Shown here: positions 44,713-51,626 of the stretch, one piece after another | Numbering within the stretch: position 1 is the first letter of the stretch | Layout of the letters: each line of letters opens with the position of its first letter | From: Flavobacteriales bacterium UBA958 | GTDB lineage: Bacteria; Bacteroidota; Bacteroidia; Flavobacteriales_D; Crocinitomicaceae | DNA: 62,031 nt | Assembly: GCA_002293045.1 (NCBI GenBank) | Contig: DBCM01000011.1 | Location: forward strand, 1 to 62,031 | Reading direction: 5' to 3' | Position numbers and translations under genes: made by a program | The notes under the pieces: generated by a model | Told to the model about the DNA's origin: nothing | Databases searched by the model: none | Seen by the model: the letters and a program-made list of their open reading frames with translations, nothing else

Positions 44713-45288
44713 ATGAATCGTTACTTATTTTTACTCTTTTGGCTGCCGTTTTTTAGCTACACTCAAGTAGCGTTTAATGGTTCAGAACTTGGCGTTGAGC
44801 TCTATGCAGGTGCTTCAAGTCTTGGCGGTTCTGTTGGAGGAGATTTGAAATATGCCGCCATCTTAAATGAAAATTTTGCGGTTGGTCCTTCCTTCCGTTT
44901 GCAGCGAACATGGTCCAATAACCTCGGGCAAAAAATGGGATTTTCCATCTACGGCGGCGGAGTATATGCGCATTACCGCATCAAGAACACCCTGTTTGTT
45001 GGTGCAGAATATGAACTATTGAAGAGTCCCTTTAATTTTATTTTCTTTAATTACTCTACGAAACAATGGGCTTCTACCCTCTTTCTTGGCGGGGGGTTTT
45101 CCCGAGATTTTAACCATAAAATTCGGGTGAATGGCGGAATATTTTATGATGTAATCAATGCTGAAAACAGCCCGTTCCGCTCCAGTTACTCGGTGCGAAT
45201 CAAAAATGAAATGGGCCAAGTGGTTCGAATCTTACCTATGATATATCGAATCACGTTTTTCTTTCCCCTAGGAGGTACTAAGGAATGA
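44713..45288 (+). CDS. Outer-membrane beta-barrel protein of unknown function
   Basis: A 191-residue protein with signal peptide (about 1-18, ending YTQV) and alternating hydrophobic/polar strands with Gly-rich turns (GVELYAGASSLGGSVGGDLKY, FLGGGFSRDF). This fits an 8- to 10-strand barrel. The last residues (FFPLGGTKE) do not end in an aromatic. It overlaps bshA by 4 bases, an odd pairing of an envelope protein with a cytosolic thiol-synthesis enzyme. Confidence 0.7.
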   Translation: MNRYLFLLFWLPFFSYTQVAFNGSELGVELYAGASSLGGSVGGDLKYAAILNENFAVGPSFRLQRTWSNNLGQKMGFSIYGGGVYAHYRIKNTLFVGAEYELLKSPFNFIFFNYSTKQWASTLFLGGGFSRDFNHKIRVNGGIFYDVINAENSPFRSSYSVRIKNEMGQVVRILPMIYRITFFFPLGGTKE

Positions 45289-46415
45289 AAATAGGAATCG
45301 TTCTCTATCCAACCTTTGGTGGAAGTGGAGTTGTTGCCACGGAATTAGGTAAAGCCCTAGCCTTGAAAGGGCACCAGATTCATTTCATTACCTATTCCCA
45401 ACCTGTGCGCCTCGGACGTTTTCAGGAAAATATTTTTTACCACGAAGTAGCGGTCTCTGATTATCCCTTGTTTGAGTTTCAACCCTACGAAACTACCTTG
45501 GCCTCAAAAATTTATGATGTTGCTAAACACGAAGGCTTAGACATTCTTCACGTGCACTATGCGATACCGCATGCTTCTGCTGCGTTCATGGCGCAAAAAA
45601 TCTTGGAGGCAGAAGGAATTTATATTCCCTTTGTGACCACGCTTCATGGAACGGATATCACCTTAATTGGGAAAGATCCCTCGTTTATTCCCGTGGTACA
45701 GTTCTGTATCAATGCCTCAAACGCGGTGACGGCTGTCTCAGAAAGCCTAAAGGCCGATACCCTCACGCACTTTAACATTTCTCAAGAAATTCAGGTGGTT
45801 CCAAATTTCATTACCACGGATGAAGAGTTACCGAGATCACAACCCGAACGCAGAAGTGCTTATGCCCTTCCAAACGAACCCATCTTATGTCACATTTCGA
45901 ACTTCCGAAAAGTGAAACGTGTGGAAGACGTGATTCGAATTTTTGAAAAAGTCAACCAAGTGATTCCCTCCAAATTACTGATGGTTGGAGATGGCCCGGA
46001 TCGCTATGCGAGTGAACAACTTTGTCGTACCCTAGGCCTGTGCAATCGGATCATTTACCTTGGAAAGCTTCGAGAAACGCGACAAGTGCTTGAATTAGCC
46101 GATGTATTTATTTTGCCATCAGAAAGCGAAAGTTTTGGTTTAGCAGCACTTGAAGCCATGGCGGTTGGTGTCCCTGTAATTTCCAGTGATACCGGAGGAA
46201 TTCCTGAGGTAAATATTCAAGGATATTCGGGCTTTTTATCGGCAGTTGGCGACATCAACGATATGGCGACTAACACCATCAATTTGTTAGACCCTAAACA
46301 CAAACAACACTTTAAAAATCAAGCGCTTGAACAAGCAAAAGCCTTTAGCATTGAACGCATAGTACCTCAATATGAAGAAATTTACCTTAATTTAGTTTCA
46401 AAGAAACAGTCATGA
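45285..46415 (+). CDS. bshA: N-acetyl-alpha-D-glucosaminyl L-malate synthase (bacillithiol)
   Basis: A 376-residue GT4 enzyme. The very specific N-terminus KIGIVLYPTFGGSGVVATELG, TLHGTDITLIGKD, SNFRKVKRVEDVI and SESESFGLAALEAMA identify BshA. It joins UDP-GlcNAc and L-malate, the first step of bacillithiol synthesis, giving the cell its low-molecular-weight thiol. bshB and bshC are elsewhere. It is coupled to elbB by a 4-base overlap. Confidence 0.95.
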   Translation: MKIGIVLYPTFGGSGVVATELGKALALKGHQIHFITYSQPVRLGRFQENIFYHEVAVSDYPLFEFQPYETTLASKIYDVAKHEGLDILHVHYAIPHASAAFMAQKILEAEGIYIPFVTTLHGTDITLIGKDPSFIPVVQFCINASNAVTAVSESLKADTLTHFNISQEIQVVPNFITTDEELPRSQPERRSAYALPNEPILCHISNFRKVKRVEDVIRIFEKVNQVIPSKLLMVGDGPDRYASEQLCRTLGLCNRIIYLGKLRETRQVLELADVFILPSESESFGLAALEAMAVGVPVISSDTGGIPEVNIQGYSGFLSAVGDINDMATNTINLLDPKHKQHFKNQALEQAKAFSIERIVPQYEEIYLNLVSKKQS

Positions 46416-47092
46416 ATATAGGCGTATTACTTTCTGGCAATGGCGTGTACGACGGCGCAGAAATTCAAGAAGCCGTACTTAGCTTATTGGCCATCGATGA
46501 AATGGGTTGGAAGGCCGTGTGTATCTCTGTTGATAAACCTCAACATCACGTAATTAATCACCTGACCGGTGAGGTCATGGAGGAATCGAGAAACATGCTC
46601 GTTGAAGCGGCTCGAATTGCACGTGGAGCGATTACCCCCATTGATGCGATTAGTCCAGCAGACATAGATGCCTTGGTAATTCCTGGCGGATTTGGGAGCG
46701 CAAAAAACTTTAGCACCTGGGCCTTCGACGGTCCCTCTGGTACGATATTACCTGAGGTGAAATTACTTTTAGTAAACTTGGTTAATGTGGGAAAACCCAT
46801 TGTTGCACTCTGTGTAAGTCCGGTGGTCGTCGCCAAGGCATTCGAAGGTTCAACCATACACCCTACCCTAAGTTTAGGAAGTTCGGCCGAACCTTCACCG
46901 TATGACATTCACGGGTTTAATGCGGGATTAGAACAAACCGGAGCGGTAGCTGCAGAGCGGAGCATTCGTGAGGTTCTTGTAGATCCAGCAAATCGAATCA
47001 TTTGCGCCCCCTGTTACATGATGGAGGCACGAATCACAGAAATACACGCCAACATAAAGCAAGCGTTGAGGGCATTAAACGAGCTAGTTTGA
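46412..47092 (+). CDS. elbB: Glyoxalase ElbB (DJ-1/PfpI superfamily)
   Basis: A 226-residue protein. NIGVLLSGNGVYDGAEIQEA, HVINHLTGE, NMLVEAARIARG, ALVIPGGFGSAKN and the nucleophile elbow ALCVSP with its Cys define ElbB. It belongs to the class I glutamine amidotransferase-like fold and in E. coli has weak glyoxalase activity. It ends in TGA, overlapping a TTG start of meaB. Confidence 0.92.
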   Translation: MNIGVLLSGNGVYDGAEIQEAVLSLLAIDEMGWKAVCISVDKPQHHVINHLTGEVMEESRNMLVEAARIARGAITPIDAISPADIDALVIPGGFGSAKNFSTWAFDGPSGTILPEVKLLLVNLVNVGKPIVALCVSPVVVAKAFEGSTIHPTLSLGSSAEPSPYDIHGFNAGLEQTGAVAAERSIREVLVDPANRIICAPCYMMEARITEIHANIKQALRALNELV

Positions 47093-48138
47093 GTATCAAT
47101 CCAGAGAAATACAACGAATGGGCTGCCCAACGCAAAGCGTACAGCGACGGATTAACGGCCACGCAGCTTTTTCCGAAATTAAGAACGGGCGACCGAGGCG
47201 CACTTGCCTCCGCCATCACCTTGATTGAAAGTACAAATCCGAACCATCGAACGGAAGCCAATGCCTTAATTACCTTATGTCTACCGCACAGCGGGAACTC
47301 TTGGCGCATTGGAATCACCGGGGTACCTGGCGTTGGTAAGAGCACTTTCATTGAGGCCATCGGACATGAACTATTGAACCAAGGACATCGGCTTGCCGTA
47401 ATGGCCATTGACCCCAGCTCCAGTATTAGCGGCGGTAGTATACTTGGCGACAAAACCCGCATGGAATCCTTGTCCATGAGAGACGATGTGTTTATTCGTC
47501 CTACGGCGACTGGAAAAACGCTTGGGGGTGTAGCGCAGCATACCCGTGAAACCATCATATTGTGTGAAGCCGCCGGCTATGACATCATATTCATAGAAAC
47601 GGTTGGTGTTGGACAAAGTGAAACGGTGGTTCATTCCATGGTTGACTTTTTCTTGTTGTTAATGCTTTCGGGCGCGGGCGACGAGTTACAAGGAATCAAG
47701 CGCGGGATCATGGAAATGGCGGATGGCATATTAATTACCAAAGCAGACCAAGGGAATGAACAAGCGGCGAAGCATGCAAAGCGCACCTATCAAAATGCCC
47801 TACATCTGTTTACGGCCAAAGAAAGCGGTTGGATTCCCAAGGTGGAATGTATATCGAGCATAGAAAAAACCGCGTTGAACCATCCCTTAAGCTGGTGGAA
47901 ATCCTATTTTGAAGAATGCACAAAATCGGGGTATTTAAGTCATAATCGCAAGGCGCAGGATTTGCGCTTTTTTGAAGAGACCTTTCAGCAGCAACTTAGT
48001 CAGTTTATGGCCAATAACGAACAGATTAATAAGGGATATAAGGACTTGCAATCCCAGGTACTCGACGGAAGATGTTCACCCTACGAAGCAGCAGATCACT
48101 TATTACAATTAATTACCTCATCGCATGGAAACCTTTAA
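47089..48138 (+). CDS. meaB: Methylmalonyl-CoA mutase chaperone GTPase MeaB
   Basis: A 349-residue G3E-family GTPase. G1 is GVPGVGKSTFIE, base-I region DPSSSISGGSILGDKTRM, then FIETVGVGQSE and ITKADQGNE. It loads and protects adenosylcobalamin in methylmalonyl-CoA mutase. The start is not an ATG: the frame is open further upstream but runs inside elbB. The TTG at 47089 overlaps the elbB stop as TTGA, mimicking the ATGA couplings common in this window, and gives the usual family length. The mutase genes are not here. Confidence 0.93.
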   Translation: MSINPEKYNEWAAQRKAYSDGLTATQLFPKLRTGDRGALASAITLIESTNPNHRTEANALITLCLPHSGNSWRIGITGVPGVGKSTFIEAIGHELLNQGHRLAVMAIDPSSSISGGSILGDKTRMESLSMRDDVFIRPTATGKTLGGVAQHTRETIILCEAAGYDIIFIETVGVGQSETVVHSMVDFFLLLMLSGAGDELQGIKRGIMEMADGILITKADQGNEQAAKHAKRTYQNALHLFTAKESGWIPKVECISSIEKTALNHPLSWWKSYFEECTKSGYLSHNRKAQDLRFFEETFQQQLSQFMANNEQINKGYKDLQSQVLDGRCSPYEAADHLLQLITSSHGNL

Positions 48139-48331
48139 AATAACCGGTGATTACATCGAACTCATTGCCTTATTGAAAGCAACGGGCATTGCAGAAACGG
48201 GCGGACACGCCAAGTACTTGGTGGATGAAGGCGAAGTAACGCGTAACGGCGAAACCGAAACAAGAAAACGCGCCAAACTTATACCGGGTGATGTAATCCG
48301 CGTATTTGAACATGAAATAAGCATTGCATGA
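48125..48331 (+). CDS. S4-domain RNA-binding protein (YbcJ/RlbA-like)
   Basis: A 68-residue single S4 domain. LIALLKATGIAETGGHAKYLVDEGEVTRNGE carries the usual alpha-L motif (shown as GGHAKYLVDEGEV) and the end KLIPGDVIRVFEHE is typical. Such proteins bind rRNA or tRNA and are often near ribosome-related genes. It overlaps meaB by 14 bases and the next gene by 4. Confidence 0.88.
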   Translation: METFKITGDYIELIALLKATGIAETGGHAKYLVDEGEVTRNGETETRKRAKLIPGDVIRVFEHEISIA

Positions 48332-48687
48332 GCACGGTGTTTTTTACTGCATGGCTGGGGTTCATTGCTTTACATAGCAGTTACATATTGGGACAGACAA
48401 AAACCCCTAACACGCCATCGTGCATATACATCCCAAACAACATCAGCGTACGTTGCGACGACTATAACAAGGATTTTACCTTGGAAATAAGTAGCGCTAG
48501 CGAATGTCGCATTCAAAAAATGGAAGTAATCTCGAGATGGGGAAACATCCTGTATTCAACGGAAGCTCCACCTTGGGAATGGTATGGCGGGAAAGAAGCC
48601 GCAGGGACGTACAATGTGGTGGTTACCTATTCAGAAGAAGCAGGAGAAATAAAGACGAGCACGCAGTCGGTCTATGTGATTAAGTAA
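48328..48687 (+). CDS. Small secreted protein made almost only of a gliding-motility-type C-terminal domain
   Basis: A 119-residue protein with a signal peptide (about 1-23). The mature part has the hallmarks of the gliding-motility-associated (type B, T9SS) C-terminal domain: CIYIPNNISVRCDDYNKDF, the MEVISRWGNILYST strand, W-Y-G-G and AAGTYNVVVTYSE, then a final V-Y-V-I-K strand. In other proteins this domain is appended to huge adhesins; here no other domain precedes it. It could be a truncated cargo or a free-standing decoy or cap. It is the last gene before the accessory region. Confidence 0.75.
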   Translation: MSTVFFTAWLGFIALHSSYILGQTKTPNTPSCIYIPNNISVRCDDYNKDFTLEISSASECRIQKMEVISRWGNILYSTEAPPWEWYGGKEAAGTYNVVVTYSEEAGEIKTSTQSVYVIK

Positions 48688-48787
48688 GACTGGGTGTTGC
48701 CAAGTTAAGTGGATTGCTTAATTCTGAAATTGCAATAGAAATAATTATCTCCATAATGCGCGCTTTTGTGATGATGCGGCAATGAGC

Positions 48788-48931
48788 CATGATTATCGCA
48801 AACTTCGATACGCATGCAATGGCAACCTACTCAGCCTGCTTGGGCATGCTAGCTCAAGAACCACCGAGATTTACACCCATGTAAGCACCAAGAACCTACA
48901 ACAAATACGTTCTCCTTTCGATGATTTGTAA
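48788..48931 (+). pseudogene. 3' relic of a tyrosine recombinase (integrase)
   Basis: In one frame the sequence reads a diagnostic integrase end: LLGHASSRTTEIYTHVSTK followed by NLQQIRSPFDDL and a stop at 48929-48931. The catalytic HxxR-like box (LLGHASS), the nucleophile Tyr (EIYTHVS) and the Bacteroidota tail are intact, but the upstream part reads RKLRYACNGNLLSLLGH. This lacks about 8 residues normally between the Arg box and LLGH, and everything N-terminal is gone. It lies at the left edge of the cassette region on the same strand. Bases 48688-48787 show nothing recognisable. Confidence 0.8.
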
Positions 48932-48954
48932 GAAATAAACGTATATTCGTATAT

Positions 48955-49030
48955 ACGCAACAAACCTGCGCTTATACACCCAAATCGGTGTGCTTTAGGA
49001 AGGTTTATAGCGGGTATAAGCTAGTTAGCA
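48955..49030 (+). repeat. attC-like site A (start of the toxin-antitoxin cassette)
   Basis: An inverted repeat with GCTTATAC (48970-48977) and GTATAAGC (49014-49021) forms an 8-bp perfect stem, extended by CCC/GGG with one unpaired base. It is flanked by ACGCAAC (48955-48961) on the left and GTTAGCA (49024-49030) on the right, positions equivalent to attC R'' and R'. Total length is 76 bases. It could instead be an attI, since it borders the integrase relic. Confidence 0.5.
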
Positions 49031-49067
49031 GCCATTACCACACCCAAACCACACTCAAAAAATAAAT

Positions 49068-49102
49068 TTGCATACGGTTCGTTATTGGTGTATATTTACA
49101 CC
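49068..49102 (+). promoter_or_regulatory. Promoter and palindromic operator of the ParD/ParE pair
   Basis: TTG at 49068-49070, 20 bases, then TATATTTA (49091-49098), one mismatch from TAnnTTTG. A palindrome GGTGTA-TATT-TACACC (49087-49102) covers the -7 box, 14 bases before the parD ATG. This is the expected layout for autorepression by the antitoxin. Confidence 0.65.
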
Positions 49103-49116
49103 AGAATACAAGCGCT

Positions 49117-49356
49117 ATGAGAAGACAAAGCATTTCCTTTACTGAGCCAAATGATGAATGGCTTAAACGTCAAATTGCCAACAAAGAATATTCAAGTAAG
49201 AGTGAATTGGTTAATGATCTAATTCGTCAGGCAAGAAATCAGCAACAGCAAATTGACCTAATTCGATTGAAGTTAGACCGTGCTGAAAAATCTGGATTTA
49301 CAACTGATTCAAAATCTGAAATCCTTAAGCAATCTAAAAAGTTGCTGAATGGCTAA
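49117..49356 (+). CDS. parD: ParD-type antitoxin
   Basis: A 79-residue antitoxin with an N-terminal ribbon-helix-helix DNA-binding domain (about 1-45: RRQSISFTEPNDEWLKRQI, NKEYSSKSELVNDLIRQARN) and a helical toxin-binding tail. It should neutralise the ParE toxin coded next and repress its own promoter at the palindrome upstream. It overlaps the toxin gene by 8 bases. The pair is the first cassette of the array. Confidence 0.9.
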   Translation: MRRQSISFTEPNDEWLKRQIANKEYSSKSELVNDLIRQARNQQQQIDLIRLKLDRAEKSGFTTDSKSEILKQSKKLLNG

Positions 49357-49636
49357 ATACAAATTAAGTAATGTTGCCAAGGAAGATTTGATACGCATCC
49401 ATCATTATGGAGTAAAGCAGTTTGGGATAAAACAAGCTGACAAGTATTTTGACTCATTCTTTGTGCACTTTGAACGTATTGCAGAAAATCCACTCTCTTT
49501 CGAATCTGTAGATTTTATTAAACCCGGATATAGACGCTGTGTTTGTGGTGTAGATAGTATATTCTACAAAATGAATGAAGATATCGTGGAAATCATGACA
49601 ATCATTGGACGACAAGATCTGAATCAATTGATTTAA
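49349..49636 (+). CDS. parE: RelE/ParE superfamily toxin
   Basis: A 95-residue ParE-type toxin: AKYKLSNVAKEDLIRIHHYG at the N-terminus, RIAENPLSFESVDFI, the GYRRCVCGVDSIFYKMNED hairpin and VEIMTIIGRQD at the end. By homology it poisons DNA gyrase (ParE) or less likely cleaves mRNA (RelE). It is downstream of and overlaps the antitoxin gene. The attC-like site B begins 5 bases after its stop. Confidence 0.9.
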   Translation: MAKYKLSNVAKEDLIRIHHYGVKQFGIKQADKYFDSFFVHFERIAENPLSFESVDFIKPGYRRCVCGVDSIFYKMNEDIVEIMTIIGRQDLNQLI

Positions 49637-49641
49637 ACGGT

Positions 49642-49774
49642 TGCTAACACTGCCTTGGCTACATGCCTCAATAATTTCTTCGAAATAAAGATTTTATGAG
49701 AAAAAATAATCTAACTTCGAAATTGAGTTTATTTTAAAAAATTCGGCACGCCGCCAAGCCGCAAAACGTTAGCG
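49642..49774 (+). repeat. attC-like site B (between toxin-antitoxin and DUF4412-like cassettes)
   Basis: A 133-base imperfect palindrome. Outer arms are TGCTAAC (49642-49648) and GTTAGCG (49768-49774); inner arms TGCCTTGGCTACATGCC (49651-49667) and its counterpart GGCACGCCGCCAAGCC (49745-49760) pair at roughly 12 of 16 positions. The long AT-rich loop holds a smaller hairpin (TTCGAAAT). Layout is that of an integron attC. Confidence 0.65.
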
Positions 49775-49887
49775 GTTAATAGTGAGAATACTGCAGCAAA
49801 ATAAAGAAAAACAAAAATTCATCGAGTATCAAAAACAAAGTATGCTTGGAGAAAAATCCCTTTCGTTAGATAGAAACAAAAAAATTA

Positions 49888-49895
49888 TATATTTG
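49888..49895 (+). promoter_or_regulatory. -7 box of the DUF4412-like gene
   Basis: TATATTTG, an exact TAnnTTTG match, 16 bases before the ATG at 49912. The cassette therefore seems to carry its own promoter. Confidence 0.5.
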
Positions 49896-49911
49896 ACTAT
49901 ATTTTTTTGTT

Positions 49912-50505
49912 ATGAAAACAATCCTGTTCCTTCTGACTACAACAATGTTAATCTCTTTACATGCACAACACGAAATTAAGTGTGAAGTGCGTGTCGATAA
50001 CCAGAACATGGAATACACCTCTTTGATTGGAGAAAACGCATCCAAAACGTTTTTCAAAATGGAAGGGGTAGATATGATTCTATTAAATTTAGCCGACAAA
50101 GGTACATACTCGTTAATGCCTGAGGAGCTCCTGGCCATTAAAATGAGGCAAGACATGCTCGACACGCTTGAGGTGTGCAACTGCACCTTTGTTAAAACTG
50201 GCTCAAAAAAAACAATTTTAGGATACAGCTGTGATGAATATATTCAAAAATGTACTAGTCCCAAAGGCGCTTCTGAAGTAAATATATGGTATGCGGGGAG
50301 TTTAAATATTAATTCAATGTTAATTTCCCCTCTGCGGGGATATATTGCAAATTCAAGCACTAGGCCGAAAGGATTTCCCTTACTTCATGAAGGAAAATTA
50401 TCGAATGGTGGTAAGGTTAAATTCGAGGTAATCTCAATTTTAAACCGAGAAATAAAGGCTTCAGAGTTCTTGATTCCTGAGGAATACACTATTATCGAAT
50501 ACTAA
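49912..50505 (+). CDS. Secreted protein with DUF4412-like domain
   Basis: A 197-residue protein with a signal peptide (about 1-19, ending LHAQH). The mature part resembles DUF4412 (GLPGLI-like) proteins: TILGYSCDEYIQKCTSPKG, VNIWYAGSLNIN, and KVKFEVISILNREI. Function unknown, envelope or periplasm. It is the single gene of cassette 2. Codon use and AT content are a little higher than in neighbouring core genes, as expected for transferred DNA. Confidence 0.65.
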   Translation: MKTILFLLTTTMLISLHAQHEIKCEVRVDNQNMEYTSLIGENASKTFFKMEGVDMILLNLADKGTYSLMPEELLAIKMRQDMLDTLEVCNCTFVKTGSKKTILGYSCDEYIQKCTSPKGASEVNIWYAGSLNINSMLISPLRGYIANSSTRPKGFPLLHEGKLSNGGKVKFEVISILNREIKASEFLIPEEYTIIEY

Positions 50506-50542
50506 AATAACTCAAGGAGTGCAATGGAGTCTTGCAAAATAA

Positions 50543-50635
50543 ATTGCAATTTGTGCTAAATATAAATTAGGTACAACCTCGTATAGCAAATTAGCAAAAG
50601 AATATCAGTTCGACAAATCAACAATATGAGTCATA
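50543..50635 (+). pseudogene. Possible transposase N-terminal (HTH) relic
   Basis: In one frame, short residues read IAICAKYKLGTTSYSKLAKE followed by YQFDKSTI and a TGA stop, then VIINKIGLIDK. This resembles the N-terminal helix-turn-helix of IS-type OrfA transposases. No inverted repeats or catalytic residues are seen. It lies in the 384-base interval after the DUF4412-like gene and may have disrupted the left half of attC-like site C. Confidence 0.4.
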
Positions 50636-50702
50636 ATAAATAAAATTGGATTGATAGATAAAACTATCCGTCACTTAAAACATATAACAGCACCTAAAAG
50701 AA

Positions 50703-50825
50703 ATTGGCGGTTCAGTGGTTAAATGATCACGCACATGCGGGATTGTGCTTCGTATCAAGTTCAGTGGTGGCAGAAAGTTTTGTGCTTCGAAATCGCCAAC
50801 TTCTTGTAGCCGCAAACCGTTAGGC
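50703..50825 (+). repeat. attC-like site C with internal direct repeats
   Basis: The right end AGCCGCAAACCGTTAGGC closely matches the right end of site B (AGCCGCAAAACGTTAGCG). GTTAGGC (50819-50825) fits the GTTRRRY attC consensus perfectly. Inside, TTCAGTGGT (50711, 50760) and TTGTGCTTCG (50743, 50780) each occur twice. TTGGCGGTT on the left pairs with AAATCGCCAA on the right. The expected left box complementary to GTTAGCG is not found. Confidence 0.55.
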
Positions 50826-50889
50826 GGAGCTTGATATCAAAAGACGTTTAAAAAACCTCAAATTAACTACCCGCTTAACGATAATCAAT

Positions 50890-51354
50890 ATGAAAAAAAC
50901 ATGTATTCTTTTAGTTCTATTTATTGCATCTCATTCGTTAGTTTCGGCTCAACAAGGAAAAATAGATACACTTAAAACGAGTCTAAACAAGCATTCCATA
51001 AACCTTAGTTATGGAATCCTTTCTGCTTCCCTATCTTATGAAAGTTTATATCAGGGTAAAGTTTTTGGTAGTAAAAACTCAACCATTGTAGACTATGGAT
51101 TGGGAGGCTTAGCTCACTGGGATGGAGCAAGTCCGTTTATAAATAGTCGTTTTGGAATCTTAACGGGGAGCGGTCGCCGACACTTTGAAGCGAAGGTAGG
51201 CGCCTGCTTTTTCTTTGCCGGAGATATGGAGAATATGTTGTTGCCTTCGGGTTCCATCGGGTATAGAAAACAAAAACCGGGAAGTCATTATATTTTCAGG
51301 ACAGGCGTTGGTTTTCCAGATGCTTTGTATGTCAGCTGGGGAGTTAGTTTTTAA
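50890..51354 (+). CDS. Secreted or outer-membrane protein of unknown function
   Basis: A 154-residue protein with a clear signal peptide (about 1-20, ending VSAQQ). The rest is Gly- and aromatic-rich with short alternating strands (SINLSYGILSASLSYESLY, FINSRFGILTGSGRRHFEAK) and ends in a Phe (YVSWGVSF), typical of small outer-membrane barrels. It is the cargo of cassette 3, beginning 65 bases after the GTTAGGC motif. Confidence 0.7.
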   Translation: MKKTCILLVLFIASHSLVSAQQGKIDTLKTSLNKHSINLSYGILSASLSYESLYQGKVFGSKNSTIVDYGLGGLAHWDGASPFINSRFGILTGSGRRHFEAKVGACFFFAGDMENMLLPSGSIGYRKQKPGSHYIFRTGVGFPDALYVSWGVSF

Positions 51355-51460
51355 TGTCCTCAAGGTGTTTGTTATTCAAGTCATTGCAATGATTTTACTA
51401 TTGGCGAAGTGATTTACAGACACTGCTTCTTATGAAACCAACCTTTCTACTCATGTTTAG

Positions 51461-51592
51461 GGAAATAAGATAACCCAGAAGCACCCTAATATCCCTATCT
51501 TCGTAATGCATCATGGAACAGGCCACACGGGGTGGTTAAATGGAAAAGAAACGATGCATAACACACGTCTAGCGCAAGAGCCGGCATTGTGA
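51461..51592 (+). pseudogene. Fragment of an amidohydrolase (YtcJ-like, amidohydrolase family 3)
   Basis: The frame reads NKITQKHPNIPIFVMHHGTG followed by HTGWLNGKET and a stop at 51590-51592. The pattern HPxxPxFVxHxxGHxGxxN is the usual metal-site neighbourhood of YtcJ-like amidohydrolases. Nothing of the rest of that ~550-residue enzyme is present. It lies between the cassette 3 gene and the GCCTAAC motif. Confidence 0.45.
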
Positions 51593-51626
51593 CTGGTCAA
51601 AAAATTGAATACAAAACAATCTTAAC

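Noticed and set aside
48688..48787. Possible further coding remnant upstream of the integrase relic
   Set aside because: Several stops in all frames and no recognisable residue pattern.
49782..49979. 65-codon frame at the start of cassette 2
   Set aside because: It runs into the DUF4412-like gene in another frame, has low-complexity Lys/Gln-rich sequence, and contains the promoter of that gene.
50506..50702. Left half (R'' box) of attC-like site C
   Set aside because: No CGCTAAC or similar motif is present; the nearest sequences (GCTAAAT, CACCTAAA) do not fit. The left arm is treated as missing.
51506..51592. 28-codon ATG-started frame with a TATCTTCG box just upstream
   Set aside because: The similarity to an amidohydrolase extends upstream of this ATG, so it is better explained as an enzyme fragment; the box is probably chance coding sequence.
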